From Vibrio echinoideorum (GTDB taxonomy: Bacteria > Pseudomonadota > Gammaproteobacteria > Enterobacterales > Vibrionaceae): a stretch of 64,000 nt of DNA. The notes under the pieces were generated by a model. The model did no database searches, was not told the origin of the DNA, and saw nothing but the letters and a program-made list of their open reading frames with translations. Both the position numbers and the translations under genes were made by a program. This document shows, one piece after another, positions 1-9,031 of the stretch. How positions within the stretch are numbered: the first letter of the stretch is position 1; every line of letters begins with the position of its first letter. The stretch is taken from positions 1,116,001 through 1,180,000 of the forward strand of contig NZ_AP025484.1 of the NCBI RefSeq assembly GCF_024347455.1, in the 5' to 3' direction.

Positions 1-1214
1 GCGGTCGCTAATGCACCGAAGTGACCTTTGAAGCCTAAGGTAGGATCAACTTCAACGCCCGGCCACTCTTTACCAACCGCTGCGTTGTTCGGATCATTCA
101 CATCACCCACGTTTACTTTGCCATCTGAGCCAATGCTCACGAAAGCGTAGTTAATGTGTGTAAGTTGTTCCCAAGGGATGTCATTTACTAGGTAAGCAGC
201 TTGTGGGTCGTCCCCTGCACGCCAACTTGTGAAGTAACCAATGACACGACGTGGGTGATCCGCGCCCATTTTCTCACGACCTTCATCATCGTAAATCGTA
301 CAGTAAGGAACATCGACACCTTGAGTTTGATACAAGCCATCAGGGCGACATGTGCTCACTGTTGGAGCGCCATTCACCGTCAAAGAAGCCAGCGCTGAAT
401 CTGTCGTTGCGCCTTGATTGTCAGTCGCTTTCGCATAAACCGCTAAAGAACCCGCTTGAGTGGTTGTGTAATCAAGCGTGTAAGGGCTAGTTGCAGCTGT
501 GCCAATAAGAGCGCCTGCCACATAGAAATCTACCTTATCAACCGTGCCATCGCTGTCTGCTGCTGTTGCGGTAAGCGTTACTACACCACCAACATCGACC
601 GAAGCTGCTGAAAGCGCAACCGAAACTGTCGGTGCTTTATTTCCTGGCAGAGCTGAATCAACAACCACTGAAACTTCACTAGCAAGGCTTGCCGCACCTT
701 CGTTGTCTGTCGCGACAACAGAAACCTGATGATTACCCGACATTGCAGCCCACGTTGCTTCAAATGGTGCCGCTGTCACAACCGCGACCGAAGAACCATC
801 AACAAAGAATTCTACGGAAGCAACACTACCATCAGCGTCCAGTGCTGTTGCGCTTAATACGACATTGTCGCCTTCAACAATCACATCTGATGCTGTTGGC
901 GTTGTTAATGAAGCCGTTGGTGCTTCGTTTGGTGTACCACCACCGCCATTACCACTACACACATCGACTTTCTTCCATTGTGCGTAATCGCCTTCAAATT
1001 GGCTTGGGTTGTTATTTTGATTCCAGTAGTTTGCTGAGTACGCGCTGCCGTCATGTGAAACCTGATCACCACCGGTATATACAGTGGCAGAGTCCCACGT
1101 TTCTAACGTTGAGCAATCCACAGCCGCATAGCTATTGAACGCCATTAAGCATGACGCGGTGAGAGTACTGAGTGTAAAAACCTTCTTGGCCACTCTTCCT
1201 TGGTTTAGGTGCAT
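1..1214 (-). CDS. secreted GH18 chitinase, 5' part only
   Basis: Open reading frame running off the left edge of the window, so the C-terminal catalytic part is missing. The start ATG at 1214 follows an AAGGGA ribosome site. Reading the reverse strand gives a signal peptide (about residues 1-30, ending FNSYA), a CBM5/12 chitin-binding module with the aromatic pattern W-D...Y..G..V...G..Y.A..W and ending W-K-K-V (about 31-85), a Gly-rich linker, two Ig-like domains each opening with N-x-A-P-T, and then the beginning of a GH18 domain ([10 protein letters not shown], later [11 protein letters not shown]). This order is typical of Vibrio extracellular chitinases that cut chitin chains outside the cell. 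Family assignment is firm; which chitinase paralogue it is cannot be told from the fragment. Confidence 0.9.
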   Translation of the reverse strand, partial: MHLNQGRVAKKVFTLSTLTASCLMAFNSYAAVDCSTLETWDSATVYTGGDQVSHDGSAYSANYWNQNNNPSQFEGDYAQWKKVDVCSGNGGGGTPNEAPTASLTTPTASDVIVEGDNVVLSATALDADGSVASVEFFVDGSSVAVVTAAPFEATWAAMSGNHQVSVVATDNEGAASLASEVSVVVDSALPGNKAPTVSVALSAASVDVGGVVTLTATAADSDGTVDKVDFYVAGALIGTAATSPYTLDYTTTQAGSLAVYAKATDNQGATTDSALASLTVNGAPTVSTCRPDGLYQTQGVDVPYCTIYDDEGREKMGADHPRRVIGYFTSWRAGDDPQAAYLVNDIPWEQLTHINYAFVSIGSDGKVNVGDVNDPNNAAVGKEWPGVEVDPTLGFKGHFGALAT

Positions 1215-1664
1215 GTTAGCTATCCCTTAAGTTGTTGTTTCAAGATGTTTAATTTAAATGGAACTTTACTCACCACTTAAATCTCTTCGCAAAACAACTG
1301 TAGGTAACAACGCAAATTTAACACCTAAAATATTCTCTATTTATAAAATGACTCGCATTAATTTGTTTATAACATGCAATGAGTCGACACTTATTTTGCA
1401 CCAACAACTAATATTAATTTATTTCGGAAAGCTAAAAAATAATGTCTCAAAAATCAGAAATGTGACTCAGCGTTGAGAAAAAATTCGTATCAAAACTAAC
1501 CAAAAAGTAGAGATTTACAGTCGATTTGGCTTTCTTTTTGGAATTCGCCCACCTTTTGATAACAAATGTGTTAGTATCTGCGGCTTTTTTGACGAACCTC
1601 ACACTTCTATGCAAGTGTGGGAGAAATACATAGGCTTGAAAGAGCCAAATATAGCGAAGAAATA
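1215..1664. other. intergenic region between divergent chitinase and BCCT genes
   Basis: About 450 AT-rich bases holding the divergent promoters of the chitinase (minus) and the BCCT transporter (plus). A 72-codon plus-strand frame at 1258-1476 has no ribosome site and low-complexity composition and is not accepted as a gene. No convincing operator was found. Confidence 0.5.
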
Positions 1665-3251
1665 ATGTCCAACTTGACGCAAGTCGCCAACGAAAACATC
1701 AACGCAGAAGCTACTTCTATCGATTTCAATAAAGCTCAATCTTTGGGTGAAAAACTGGAACTCGGAAACCCAGTATTTTGGCTTAGTGGGAGTTTTTTAA
1801 CCCTCTTTGTTGTCCTTGCTTTCACCAACACCTCCGTGTTGTCCGAACTTGTAAACATCGGCTTTAGTTACTCAACTAAGTGGTTCGGTGCTTTCTGGCA
1901 AGTCCTACTACTACTCAATTTCATTATCGGCTTAGTGCTTGCACTAGGACGCACAGGCCACGTTCGTTTAGGAACGCTTGCTCTCCCTGAAATGACCACC
2001 TTTAAATGGATGTCTATCGTCCTCTGTACGCTGCTAGCCGGCGGTGGTGTGTTCTGGGCAGCCGCAGAGCCTATTGCTCACTTTGTTTCAGCTCCGCCAC
2101 TTTATGGCAACGCTGATCCTCAAGCGATGGCGTTCAACGCCCTATCACAATCTTTCATGCACTGGGGCTTCCTTGCATGGGCAATCTTAGGTGGTTTGTC
2201 TTCCATCGTGTTAATGCACCTGCATTACGACAAAGGTCTTCCTCTTAAGCCACGCACGCTGCTTTACCCAGTACTTGGCGACAAAGCAATCAACAGCTGG
2301 ATTGGTAACGTAGTCGACGCGTGCAGCATCGTCGCTGTAGCTGCAGGTACTATCGGCCCTATCGGTTTCCTTGGACTGCAAATCAGCTACGCGTTGAGCG
2401 AACTGTTTGGTATTTCCGACAGCTTTGCAACTCAAAGTGTGGTTATCGTTTTCGCTATCGCAATGTACACACTGTCTGCATTGAGTGGCGTGAACAAAGG
2501 TATCCAACTGGTTAGCCGTTACAACATCATCTTATCAGTGTGCCTAATCGGCTACATTCTGCTAGTAGGCCCAACGAGCTTCATCATTGATGGCTACCTA
2601 CAAGGTATGGGCGAAATGGTGGATAACTTCATCCCAATGGCACTGTACCGCCAAGATACAGCGTGGCTAGGTGGCTGGACGGTATTCTTCTGGGGTTGGT
2701 TCTTAGGCTATGGTCCGATGATGGCGATCTTTATTGCTCGTATCTCACGTGGCCGTACGATTCGCCAAATGATCGTTTCTATCAGCATCGTTGCACCGCT
2801 AGTAACATGTTTTTGGTTCAGCATCGTTGGTGGTAGTGGTCTAGCGTTTGAATTAGAGAACCCAGGCGTAATTTCTAGCGCGTTCGAAGGCTTTAACCTT
2901 CCTGCTGTGCTACTGGCAATTACCGCTCAACTGCCGTTCCCTACTTTGATTGCGATTCTGTTCCTTATCCTGACGACCACGTTCATCGTGACAACAGGTG
3001 ACTCGATGACTTACACCATCAGTGTGGTAATGACAGGCACTACAGAGCCAAACGCAGCCGTACGTACCTTCTGGGGTATCATCATGGGTGCAGTAGCTAT
3101 CGCGCTTATCTCAATGGGTTCTGGCGGGATCTCCGCTCTACAGTCATTCATTGTAATCACTGCGGTTCCTGTATCGTTCATCTTGTTGCCGTGTCTATGG
3201 CACGCACCGAAAATCGCGAAGCAGATGGCCAGAGATCAAGGTCTCGTTTAA
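1665..3251 (+). CDS. BCCT family transporter (betaine/choline/carnitine type)
   Basis: Inner-membrane secondary transporter of about 528 residues with the twelve hydrophobic segments of the BCCT family, which imports quaternary ammonium compounds or related osmolytes with Na+ or H+. Family marks are the TM4 segment GGGVFWAAAEPIAHF, the signature region FFWGWFLGYGPMMAIFIARI followed by SRGRTIRQM, and the unwound TTTFIVTTGDSMTYT segment near the C-terminus. A GTG start at 1617 is possible, but the ATG at 1665 (MSNLTQVANEN) behind GAAGAAATA gives a more normal N-terminus. The gene stands alone and ends in a strong terminator. The substrate cannot be deduced; glycine betaine, choline, carnitine or DMSP are all handled by family members in vibrios. 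Confidence 0.9.
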   Translation: MSNLTQVANENINAEATSIDFNKAQSLGEKLELGNPVFWLSGSFLTLFVVLAFTNTSVLSELVNIGFSYSTKWFGAFWQVLLLLNFIIGLVLALGRTGHVRLGTLALPEMTTFKWMSIVLCTLLAGGGVFWAAAEPIAHFVSAPPLYGNADPQAMAFNALSQSFMHWGFLAWAILGGLSSIVLMHLHYDKGLPLKPRTLLYPVLGDKAINSWIGNVVDACSIVAVAAGTIGPIGFLGLQISYALSELFGISDSFATQSVVIVFAIAMYTLSALSGVNKGIQLVSRYNIILSVCLIGYILLVGPTSFIIDGYLQGMGEMVDNFIPMALYRQDTAWLGGWTVFFWGWFLGYGPMMAIFIARISRGRTIRQMIVSISIVAPLVTCFWFSIVGGSGLAFELENPGVISSAFEGFNLPAVLLAITAQLPFPTLIAILFLILTTTFIVTTGDSMTYTISVVMTGTTEPNAAVRTFWGIIMGAVAIALISMGSGGISALQSFIVITAVPVSFILLPCLWHAPKIAKQMARDQGLV

Positions 3252-3290
3252 TGCCTGACCCGATTTAGTTTCGGATAACGTAGAATACTA

Positions 3291-3330
3291 AAAAGCCACT
3301 CAAGTGATTCACCTGAGTGGCTTTGTTTTA
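3291..3330 (+). terminator. rho-independent terminator of the BCCT gene
   Basis: GCCACTCA (3295-3302) pairs with TGAGTGGC (3314-3321) and is followed by TTTGTTTTA. It lies 40 bases after the transporter stop codon. The A-run on the left side could let it also serve the minus-strand gene ending at 3380. Confidence 0.85.
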
Positions 3331-3379
3331 TCTGCTCGTTACTTGTATCGACGAAGCTTATTTCTACCGATAGTTCGGC

Positions 3380-3748
3380 TTATTGAAACTTTTCACCCGC
3401 AGCAACCATAAACGACATCTCAACCAATAGCTCAGGGTTAGCCAGCTCTGCTTTCACACATGCACGGCTTGGCGCACAGCCTTCAGGGAACCACGATTCC
3501 CACACTTCATTTAACGCGTCAAAATTGGCAAAATCTGTTAGGTAAATCGTTACCGACAATACGCGAGATTTGTCACTGTCTACCAAACTCATCATTTCTT
3601 CAGCTTGATCAAAAATTTGCTGAACCTGACTCTTAATTCCTGCAGATGTATCCGTCTCTGGTACCTCAACAAAACTTGCGATGCCATTAAATACAGTTAC
3701 ATCTGACCAACGTTTGGTCGGGTTAATTCTATGGATTTTCACGGTCAA
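3380..3748 (-). CDS. RidA family protein (YjgF/YER057c/UK114)
   Basis: 122-residue single-domain member of the RidA family, whose founding members hydrolyse reactive enamine/imine intermediates from pyridoxal-phosphate enzymes. The fold marks are visible: Q-V-x-Q-I-F-D-Q-A, the strand VLSVTIYLTDFANFDALNEV, and APSRACVKAELANPELLVEM, where the Arg of SRACV fits the substrate-binding Arg of active RidA proteins. Length is usual. It stands alone, with its own start region at 3749-3800. A second RidA gene, three domains long, lies 4 kb away. Whether this one deaminates imines or has another role is not shown. Confidence 0.85.
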   Translation of the reverse strand: MTVKIHRINPTKRWSDVTVFNGIASFVEVPETDTSAGIKSQVQQIFDQAEEMMSLVDSDKSRVLSVTIYLTDFANFDALNEVWESWFPEGCAPSRACVKAELANPELLVEMSFMVAAGEKFQ

Positions 3749-3855
3749 TTCTCTTCTTATAATTAGGGATTTACGTCAACGTAATCTAATCCAAATCGTG
3801 AATATTGAAAACAAAAATTGGAAGGCTCTATCTCTCCAGTGAGATCATCATTCTG

Positions 3856-4620
3856 TTATGGACGGCGCTCAACTCGTGCCGACACCACAATTGAAGAGTC
3901 TGCCTTCCTCTCAACTTCAAAACAACCACCAGAGCTTGAAAGCTGGCGAACTGAAAGCTTGTCTTTCCCTAGCTTATCAAACCAATATGGAGCCAGTGAA
4001 CATTGTGCCGAACCTGTTGCTAAATCCTCCGAAATACCGATTTTCGGCGCAAAATAGCGCAGAACATAACTGTCATCTGAGCTTTTGGCTGTCACCATCA
4101 CTGCATGCAGATCTTTAATTATTTTATACAATTCAAAGTCAGGCGAAAAATTCTTTACGGCTTCCTCTGATTCCAAAATCAGCACTAAATCTCTTGTAGA
4201 AAAAGCTTCGACAACAGATTGATTTAAAGCCGCCAAATCAATAGCAACATCGTGTAACTGCGAGTAAGGTTTACCCTTCCAGCTTGGCAGTTCTATTTGA
4301 GACAAGCCTTCCTTTCTAGAAATCACAACCTGTTCATAATCACTATTTAGGGTAACCTCATTGAACTTATACTTTTCGATCAAGCTAGTGCCTGCAGCCA
4401 AACTGCCGTGACCACAAAGGTTTATTTCACCATCTAAGGAGAACCAACGAATATCGAAAGCATTCCCTGATTTCACGACGAAAGCTGTGATTGGCAGTGC
4501 GAGTTGATGCGTTACTTCTAGTAATTCCGAGTCGGCTAACCATTGGCCAAGTTCTACGACCCCACAAGGGTTACCTTTCGCTGACTCCCCACCAAATACA
4601 TCATATATAAGCGCTTTGAT
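3856..4620 (-). CDS. PhzF family isomerase-like protein, apparent ATC start
   Basis: PhzF-like protein of about 254 residues. Family marks are KGNPCGVVELG near the N-terminus, the E-x-N-x-CGHGSLAAG motif, and the late DLATGSAQC motif (EDPATGSA in relatives). PhzF-fold enzymes include diaminopimelate epimerase relatives and phenazine isomerase; the substrate here is unknown. The first standard start codon in frame is a GTG at 4476, which would remove about 48 residues including the conserved KGNPCGVV segment. The frame is open up to a TAG at 4624-4626, and an AAGGAG site lies 7 bases before ATC at 4620, so translation most likely begins at ATC. No ATG, GTG or TTG occurs in frame between 4623 and 4477. 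Single gene, divergent from the DUF417 gene. Confidence 0.8.
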   Translation of the reverse strand: MKALIYDVFGGESAKGNPCGVVELGQWLADSELLEVTHQLALPITAFVVKSGNAFDIRWFSLDGEINLCGHGSLAAGTSLIEKYKFNEVTLNSDYEQVVISRKEGLSQIELPSWKGKPYSQLHDVAIDLAALNQSVVEAFSTRDLVLILESEEAVKNFSPDFELYKIIKDLHAVMVTAKSSDDSYVLRYFAPKIGISEDLATGSAQCSLAPYWFDKLGKDKLSVRQLSSSGGCFEVERKADSSIVVSARVERRP

Positions 4621-4817
4621 AACCTATCTCCTTATTCTGTCATCTAAAGCTCTCATTCAAAGCTCTAGTTTCTTTTTCTTTACACAAATCATTAGCATAG
4701 AGAACACTAAAAGTTGCCAAGCATTATGATTCATACAGAAAACTAATACTCTCATAGCGAAATTAATTTTGCACTAGTGCGGTCATATTCAGGGATTTTA
4801 TTAAATAGAGTACTTTT

Positions 4818-5264
4818 ATGCATGTTCAAACCTATGATTTAAAACAGAGTAATATCGGATACAACCTAGGCGTGATTGGCGTAGCATTAGTGTTAGCTTG
4901 GATTGGTATTTACAAATTTACACCAACTGAAGCGATGCTCATTGAACCGCTAATCGCAAATCATCCTGCAATGAACTGGCTTTATAATCTGTTCTCAGTA
5001 CAAGCTGTGTCTAACATGGTGGGTGGCGCGGAGATCATTGTCGCGATTGGATTGATCGTTGGATTTAAGAAACCGACAGTAGCCTTCTATTCAGGCATTG
5101 CAGCAGCGGCTATCTTTGTCGTGACACTCAGCTTTCTAATTACAACGCCAAACGCTTGGAAAGTATCGGATGGCATCTTAGTCACTAACTTCTTCCTAGT
5201 GAAAGATATCCTGTTTTTAGCGATCGCAATTAGCGTAATCGAACGTAACAAACCTCAGAAGTAA
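4818..5264 (+). CDS. DUF417 family membrane protein (YkgB/RclC-like)
   Basis: 148-residue inner-membrane protein with four hydrophobic segments (about 17-35, 62-85, 90-112, 125-142). The segment IGIYKFTPTEAMLIEPLI, followed by NHPAMNWLY, and AWKVSDGILVTNFFLVKDI is characteristic of DUF417, the family of E. coli YkgB and RclC; RclC belongs to a reactive-chlorine resistance operon. The role of this copy is unknown. ATG start at 4818, weak ribosome site in an AT-rich leader. Single gene; a hairpin follows at 5326-5355. Confidence 0.8.
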   Translation: MHVQTYDLKQSNIGYNLGVIGVALVLAWIGIYKFTPTEAMLIEPLIANHPAMNWLYNLFSVQAVSNMVGGAEIIVAIGLIVGFKKPTVAFYSGIAAAAIFVVTLSFLITTPNAWKVSDGILVTNFFLVKDILFLAIAISVIERNKPQK

Positions 5265-5321
5265 CCGTAAATCTAGAAGTGGCCAAACCTAGAGAGTAAC
5301 CTTAAACCTTGAAATAAAAAG

Positions 5322-5355
5322 ACTCGAAGCTGGCTAGAAGGACGCTGCCAGCTTC
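5322..5355 (-). terminator. hairpin between convergent DUF417 and YciI genes
   Basis: GAAGCTGGC (5326-5334) pairs perfectly with GCCAGCTTC (5347-5355). Read on the minus strand the stem is followed by GAGTCTTTTTATTT, so it works best as terminator of the YciI-like gene; it may also slow plus-strand transcription from the DUF417 gene. Confidence 0.6.
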
Positions 5356-5441
5356 TAATGTATAAGGCGATAATCTAGATGATAAAGTTTAATTAAAATA
5401 ACAAGTTAAGATACTAATTAACTTCGTAGAGTAAATGTAAC

Positions 5442-5726
5442 CTATAACAAAAACTTGAACTCTTGAGACGCCTTGGTTGGCAACATCTCGATGACTTCAT
5501 ACTTAGCGATATTCTCTCGATGAAAGGGGTCCTCGGTCAAAATCATGTCTAACTGTTCCCTGTTATTAAGCGTGGATAAAATAACACCACCAGTTCGAGG
5601 GTTCTTACGACCCGACAACTGAAAGTGCCCGAGTTCATACTGCTTGTTTAAAAACTCAACATGTTCTGGAATGAAGCGATCTACTTCTTCCAAAGGCACT
5701 TGGTATTCAAGAGAAACAATAAACAT
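5442..5726 (-). CDS. YciI family protein
   Basis: 94-residue YCII-domain protein: MFIVSLEYQVPLEEVDRF, PEHVEFLNKQYELGHFQLSG, a TGGVIL strand and EDPFHRENIAKYEVIEM. YciI-like proteins have a dimeric ferredoxin-like fold with a conserved His pocket; the His of PEHVEF is present here. The physiological reaction of stand-alone YciI proteins is unknown. Length is normal, and the ATG at 5726 is preceded by a GGAAAG-type site. It lies about 45 bases downstream of the GNAT gene on the same strand, so the two could be co-transcribed. Confidence 0.8.
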   Translation of the reverse strand: MFIVSLEYQVPLEEVDRFIPEHVEFLNKQYELGHFQLSGRKNPRTGGVILSTLNNREQLDMILTEDPFHRENIAKYEVIEMLPTKASQEFKFLL

Positions 5727-5770
5727 AATCTTTCCTTACTATAAGACGAGTTAACATCGAAAGTATTCAG

Positions 5771-6289
5771 TTACACCGATAACGCTTTGCGATAATAATT
5801 GGCATCTTGATGTTCTCCTTTGAACACTGCGTAGTTCTCTACATTCTCAACTAAATCAAATCCTGTATTGGATAATATTTTATTTGAGCCGACATTACCC
5901 ACTAACGCATAGGCATCAACATATTTAAGGGATGAGTGCTCGGCCAAGTAGATAAGTAACTTCCTCACCGCGTTAGACGCAATGCCTTTTGAAGCAAAGG
6001 GTCGACCTACTCGATAACCTAGCTCCCCACTTCCAGCGTTCTGGTCGATATCACGAACATTGATTCGCCCACAAATAGTGCCATTAGCGTCTTTGATCAA
6101 CATAGGAATCATCTCGCCATTGTCATACTCTGTTAGAAAGCTAGTGATTTGTTCGGCAACACCCGTATTAGAATAGAAACGGTCTTCCCGAGCTGGGACA
6201 AATTGCTCAAACCACTCTCTATTTTCGACTTCAAACTCCAATAAAGCACTGGCATCGCTTGGATGAAGTACGTGTAAAAATACATCCAT
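5771..6289 (-). CDS. GNAT family N-acetyltransferase (RimJ/RimL-like)
   Basis: About 172 residues with the layout of RimJ/RimL-type GNAT enzymes, which transfer acetyl from acetyl-CoA to amino groups: NREWFEQFVPAR near the N-terminus, the strand MIPMLIKDANGTICGRINVR, the acetyl-CoA motif ELGYRVGRPFASKGIASNAV (R/Q-x-x-G-x-G/A region GRPFASKG), and a C-terminal NVGSNKILSNTGFDLVENV. An in-frame TTG at 6295 exists, but ATG at 6289 has better spacing to AGGG. The substrate is unknown; relatives acetylate ribosomal protein N-termini, antibiotics or small amines. Confidence 0.85.
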   Translation of the reverse strand: MDVFLHVLHPSDASALLEFEVENREWFEQFVPAREDRFYSNTGVAEQITSFLTEYDNGEMIPMLIKDANGTICGRINVRDIDQNAGSGELGYRVGRPFASKGIASNAVRKLLIYLAEHSSLKYVDAYALVGNVGSNKILSNTGFDLVENVENYAVFKGEHQDANYYRKALSV

Positions 6290-6360
6290 AATCAATACCC
6301 TGTCGCTTATCTAAAAAAGCCGCACCTTATGATTCATACAGCTCAGCTTGTCTTATGAAT

Positions 6361-6825
6361 CTAAGGTAAGTATCTTAACTTCTTAGCAGGGTTGCCTGCA
6401 TAGATACCTTTCTCGGTGATGTCTTTTGTCACCACACTGCCCGCGCCGATTACCACCCCTTCGCAAATGCTGACAGACAATACTGTCGCATTCGAACCAA
6501 TAGTAACGTTATCAGCGATAACAGTTCGCCCCCAACTGTCTGGGTTTGGATCTGGTTTGCCCTCTTTGAACAAGTCATTGGCAAACATTACTCCATGCCC
6601 AACAAAGCAGTCACTTCCGATAGTCACATACTCGCAAATAAAGGTGTGAGATTGAATCTTACTCCTCTCGCCTATCACGGAGTTCTTTTGAATCTCGACA
6701 AAAGGGCCAACAAACACATCATCTTGAAGCTCACAACCATACACATTAGATGGCTCGATGATAGTGACATTCTTGCCACAGGTAATGTCAGTAACCTGTA
6801 CCTTTAACACTCTTGGACTGGCCAT
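6361..6825 (-). CDS. left-handed beta-helix (hexapeptide) acyltransferase
   Basis: About 154 residues made almost wholly of hexapeptide repeats (I/V-x-x-x-x-x pattern: NVTIIEPSNVYGCELQDDVF, VFVGPFVEIQKNSVIGERSK, ADNVTIGSNATVLSVSICEG), ending in VVTKDITEKGIYAGNPAKKL as in WlbB/PglD/WbpD-type sugar N-acetyltransferases. The HGVMFANDLF loop carries the His expected at the active site. Such enzymes acetylate amino-sugars for surface polysaccharides, but no other polysaccharide gene is adjacent. ATG at 6840 has no ribosome site, while ATG at 6825 follows GAGAGG, so the latter is preferred. Confidence 0.8.
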   Translation of the reverse strand: MASPRVLKVQVTDITCGKNVTIIEPSNVYGCELQDDVFVGPFVEIQKNSVIGERSKIQSHTFICEYVTIGSDCFVGHGVMFANDLFKEGKPDPNPDSWGRTVIADNVTIGSNATVLSVSICEGVVIGAGSVVTKDITEKGIYAGNPAKKLRYLP

Positions 6826-6945
6826 ACTTCCTCTCGACATTAGCGTAACAATTCAACATAAACGATTGTGCCGTAGCCATTTAAGCACAAGCAAGTTGGA
6901 GTAGAGAGAGTTGGCGGTGGATCAAACATTCCACGAGTCTGTTTG

Positions 6946-7095
6946 CTAAAACAACCCAACCAGCAAAACTGACAATAACACTCCACTGATAAAACTTGGG
7001 GCATGAAATGGGCGAGCTTTAGATTTTACGTACTCTTTCTGAAGATCTTCTTGATAAGTTTTAACAGCGAGTTCTTTTACGTAGTTATTTTGCAT
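6946..7095 (-). CDS. small membrane protein, unknown function
   Basis: 49-residue protein starting MQNNYVKELAVKTYQEDLQK, with a strong AAGGAG ribosome site 6 bases before the ATG at 7095. A charged helix is followed by a C-terminal hydrophobic segment (FISGVLLSVLLVGLF), so it is probably a single-pass or tail-anchored inner-membrane protein. The frame is open further upstream, but the ribosome site fixes the start. No family recognised. Confidence 0.6.
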   Translation of the reverse strand: MQNNYVKELAVKTYQEDLQKEYVKSKARPFHAPSFISGVLLSVLLVGLF

Positions 7096-7189
7096 AATAA
7101 GCTCCTTCTTAATCAGTAAGAGAAGCTTAAGACTTGAAGTTAGGTTGAGGTAAAGCAAAAATTCAGATTAATTGAACACTTTAGTTTTG

Positions 7190-7546
7190 TTACTCGAGGA
7201 TTACCCTGAACACATCGTTATTCACGCCGCCAACATCCACTAACTCTCCCGGCTTCATAACAAGCGAGGCGTTTAGTTGTCGTGTTGAACGTGGCTCTTT
7301 CATTTCTCGAATCACTAACATATCGACAAAGTAGCCTGAGTTTTGCTTTGATATTGAGCCCGAGAAAGTAACACTCTCTTTTCTATTGGCTAGCACCGAA
7401 TTAAATGTTTTATCCTCTAAAACACCTGCAGAGATGGATGTATCACCATAAAAAAGCGTGATAGTTGTAGGATCAGGCATTAGCTTTTGATTAGACGAAC
7501 AACCCATAAGGGATAGGCACAGCAGTAAAATAATTCGAAATTGCAT
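7190..7546 (-). CDS. putative lipoprotein, unknown function
   Basis: 118-residue protein with a lipoprotein signal peptide: MQFRIILLLCLSLMGC, a lipobox (L-M-G-C) and SSNQ after the Cys, which favours the outer membrane. The mature part is a short beta-rich domain (TITLFYGDTSISAGV, ESVTFSGSISKQNSGYFVDM, GELVDVGGVNNDVFRVIL). Not assigned to a family. It is the gene upstream of the 49-residue membrane protein (about 95 bases apart) and may share its transcript. Confidence 0.7.
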   Translation of the reverse strand: MQFRIILLLCLSLMGCSSNQKLMPDPTTITLFYGDTSISAGVLEDKTFNSVLANRKESVTFSGSISKQNSGYFVDMLVIREMKEPRSTRQLNASLVMKPGELVDVGGVNNDVFRVILE

Positions 7547-7783
7547 AAACTGGTTTTCTTACGTTAAGCGTCTGTTTTTCATATTAAAACACTTCGACTT
7601 AATAATCACCATATGTCGGGTCGAAGCTTAGTTATATTGCTTCGAATAAGTTGTTTAGCGAGGCTTGGGATTGGCAGTATCTGTGGTGAGTTAGCAGATC
7701 AGACCGCCGGCTTATGTTTCGACTCAATGTTTAAGAGCTAAAGCTGGGATCTGATCGCTATTATCGAGAAGGGTGCAATTGAT

Positions 7784-9031
7784 TTAAGCAACAACATCTT
7801 GTGGAGGCGTGCCTTCACAATTAGAAACGACTGCATCAATTTGAATTAGAGCATTCATAGGAATCTCTAAAACCCCAACTACCGTTCTTGCAGGCAGCTC
7901 AGCATTAAAGAATGCGGTGTAGATTTCGTTTACCGCATCAATATCTGAAATATCCTTAAGTTGAATATTAATTTTCACCGTATCGTCCATGCTATGGTCA
8001 ACACTTTCAATTATCGCCTTAATATTTTTTAAACATTGTTCAGCTTGCTCTTTTACACCACCAGCAACAATTTCATTTGTTTTCGGGTCTAAAGGCAATT
8101 GTCCTGAAATATGATTGTAGTGAGAGAAAGCAACAGTATGCGAATAAGGCATGAATGGTACTGCAACAGTATTATAGGTTTCAATAACCAGTAAGCGAGT
8201 GTCTTCTGGTAATTGCGGCGGTGTACCGTCGCCATGTGAAACGGATGTATCAATTTGAATTAAAGCACCCATTGGTAATTCAGCTGCGTTAACAACGGTA
8301 CGAGCAGGAACGTAGCTTGGGAAGAATTTAGCACATACTTCATTTACCACTTCCGCATCTGCGATATTTTTTACGTAGATAGTCGTTTTAACCACATCAT
8401 TCATGACATGTCCGATGCTTTCTAAAATAGCTTTAATGTTTGATAGACATTGGGCCGTTTGCGCTTCGATACCACCATCAACCAACTCACCTGTAGTAAC
8501 ATCTATCGGTAACTGAGCTGAAAGATTGTTGTAGTGAGAAAAAGCCGCAGTCTGCGTGGACACAGCACTTTGAGGCGCATTATCCGTATTTCTTGATACC
8601 TTAACTAGTGCGCAAGGTGCTTGTGGTTTAGTGCCTTCGCCGTTTGAAATAAGAGCATCCATTTGAACTAAAGCGTCACTGTTCGGCAACGCAGCGACAC
8701 CCACTACGGTACGTGTAGGCAGGCTGTTGTTAAAGAAGCTTTTGTAAACTTCATCAATAGCATCGATATCAGAAATATTCTTAACGAAAACATTAATCTT
8801 CACGACATCATCCATAACATGGTCGATGCTTTCAACAATGGCCTTAATATTATTTAAGCATTGTGCTGCTTGGTCTTTAATATCACCAGTTACTATTTCA
8901 CCTGTTTTGGGATCAACAGGTAATTGAGCAGAAAAGTTATTATAATGAGAAAAAGCGACCGTTTGTGTAGATACAGAATTAATTGGTGCATTTTCAGTAT
9001 TTCTTGAAATTTTAATGATATCGCTACTCAT
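7784..9031 (-). CDS. triple RidA-domain fusion protein
   Basis: 415 residues consisting of three consecutive RidA (YjgF) domains, about 1-135, 140-275 and 285-412. Each repeats the same core: (A/T)VAFSHYN-(N/H)-(F/L/I)-S-(A/G)-QLP, QCL-(N/S/K)-NIKAI, DDVVKINVFVKNISDID-like strand, and a P-(T/A)-RTVV segment carrying the Arg used in RidA catalysis. All three keep that Arg. RidA proteins normally are homotrimers of about 130-residue chains with three active sites at the interfaces, so this chain could fold as a one-polypeptide pseudo-trimer. The gene has its own long AT-rich upstream region and stands alone. The substrate is unknown. Confidence 0.88.
   Translation of the reverse strand: MSSDIIKISRNTENAPINSVSTQTVAFSHYNNFSAQLPVDPKTGEIVTGDIKDQAAQCLNNIKAIVESIDHVMDDVVKINVFVKNISDIDAIDEVYKSFFNNSLPTRTVVGVAALPNSDALVQMDALISNGEGTKPQAPCALVKVSRNTDNAPQSAVSTQTAAFSHYNNLSAQLPIDVTTGELVDGGIEAQTAQCLSNIKAILESIGHVMNDVVKTTIYVKNIADAEVVNEVCAKFFPSYVPARTVVNAAELPMGALIQIDTSVSHGDGTPPQLPEDTRLLVIETYNTVAVPFMPYSHTVAFSHYNHISGQLPLDPKTNEIVAGGVKEQAEQCLKNIKAIIESVDHSMDDTVKINIQLKDISDIDAVNEIYTAFFNAELPARTVVGVLEIPMNALIQIDAVVSNCEGTPPQDVVA

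Noticed and set aside
1258..1476. 72-codon plus-strand frame upstream of BCCT gene
   Set aside because: No ribosome site, Asn/Lys/Ile-rich composition typical of AT-rich noncoding DNA.
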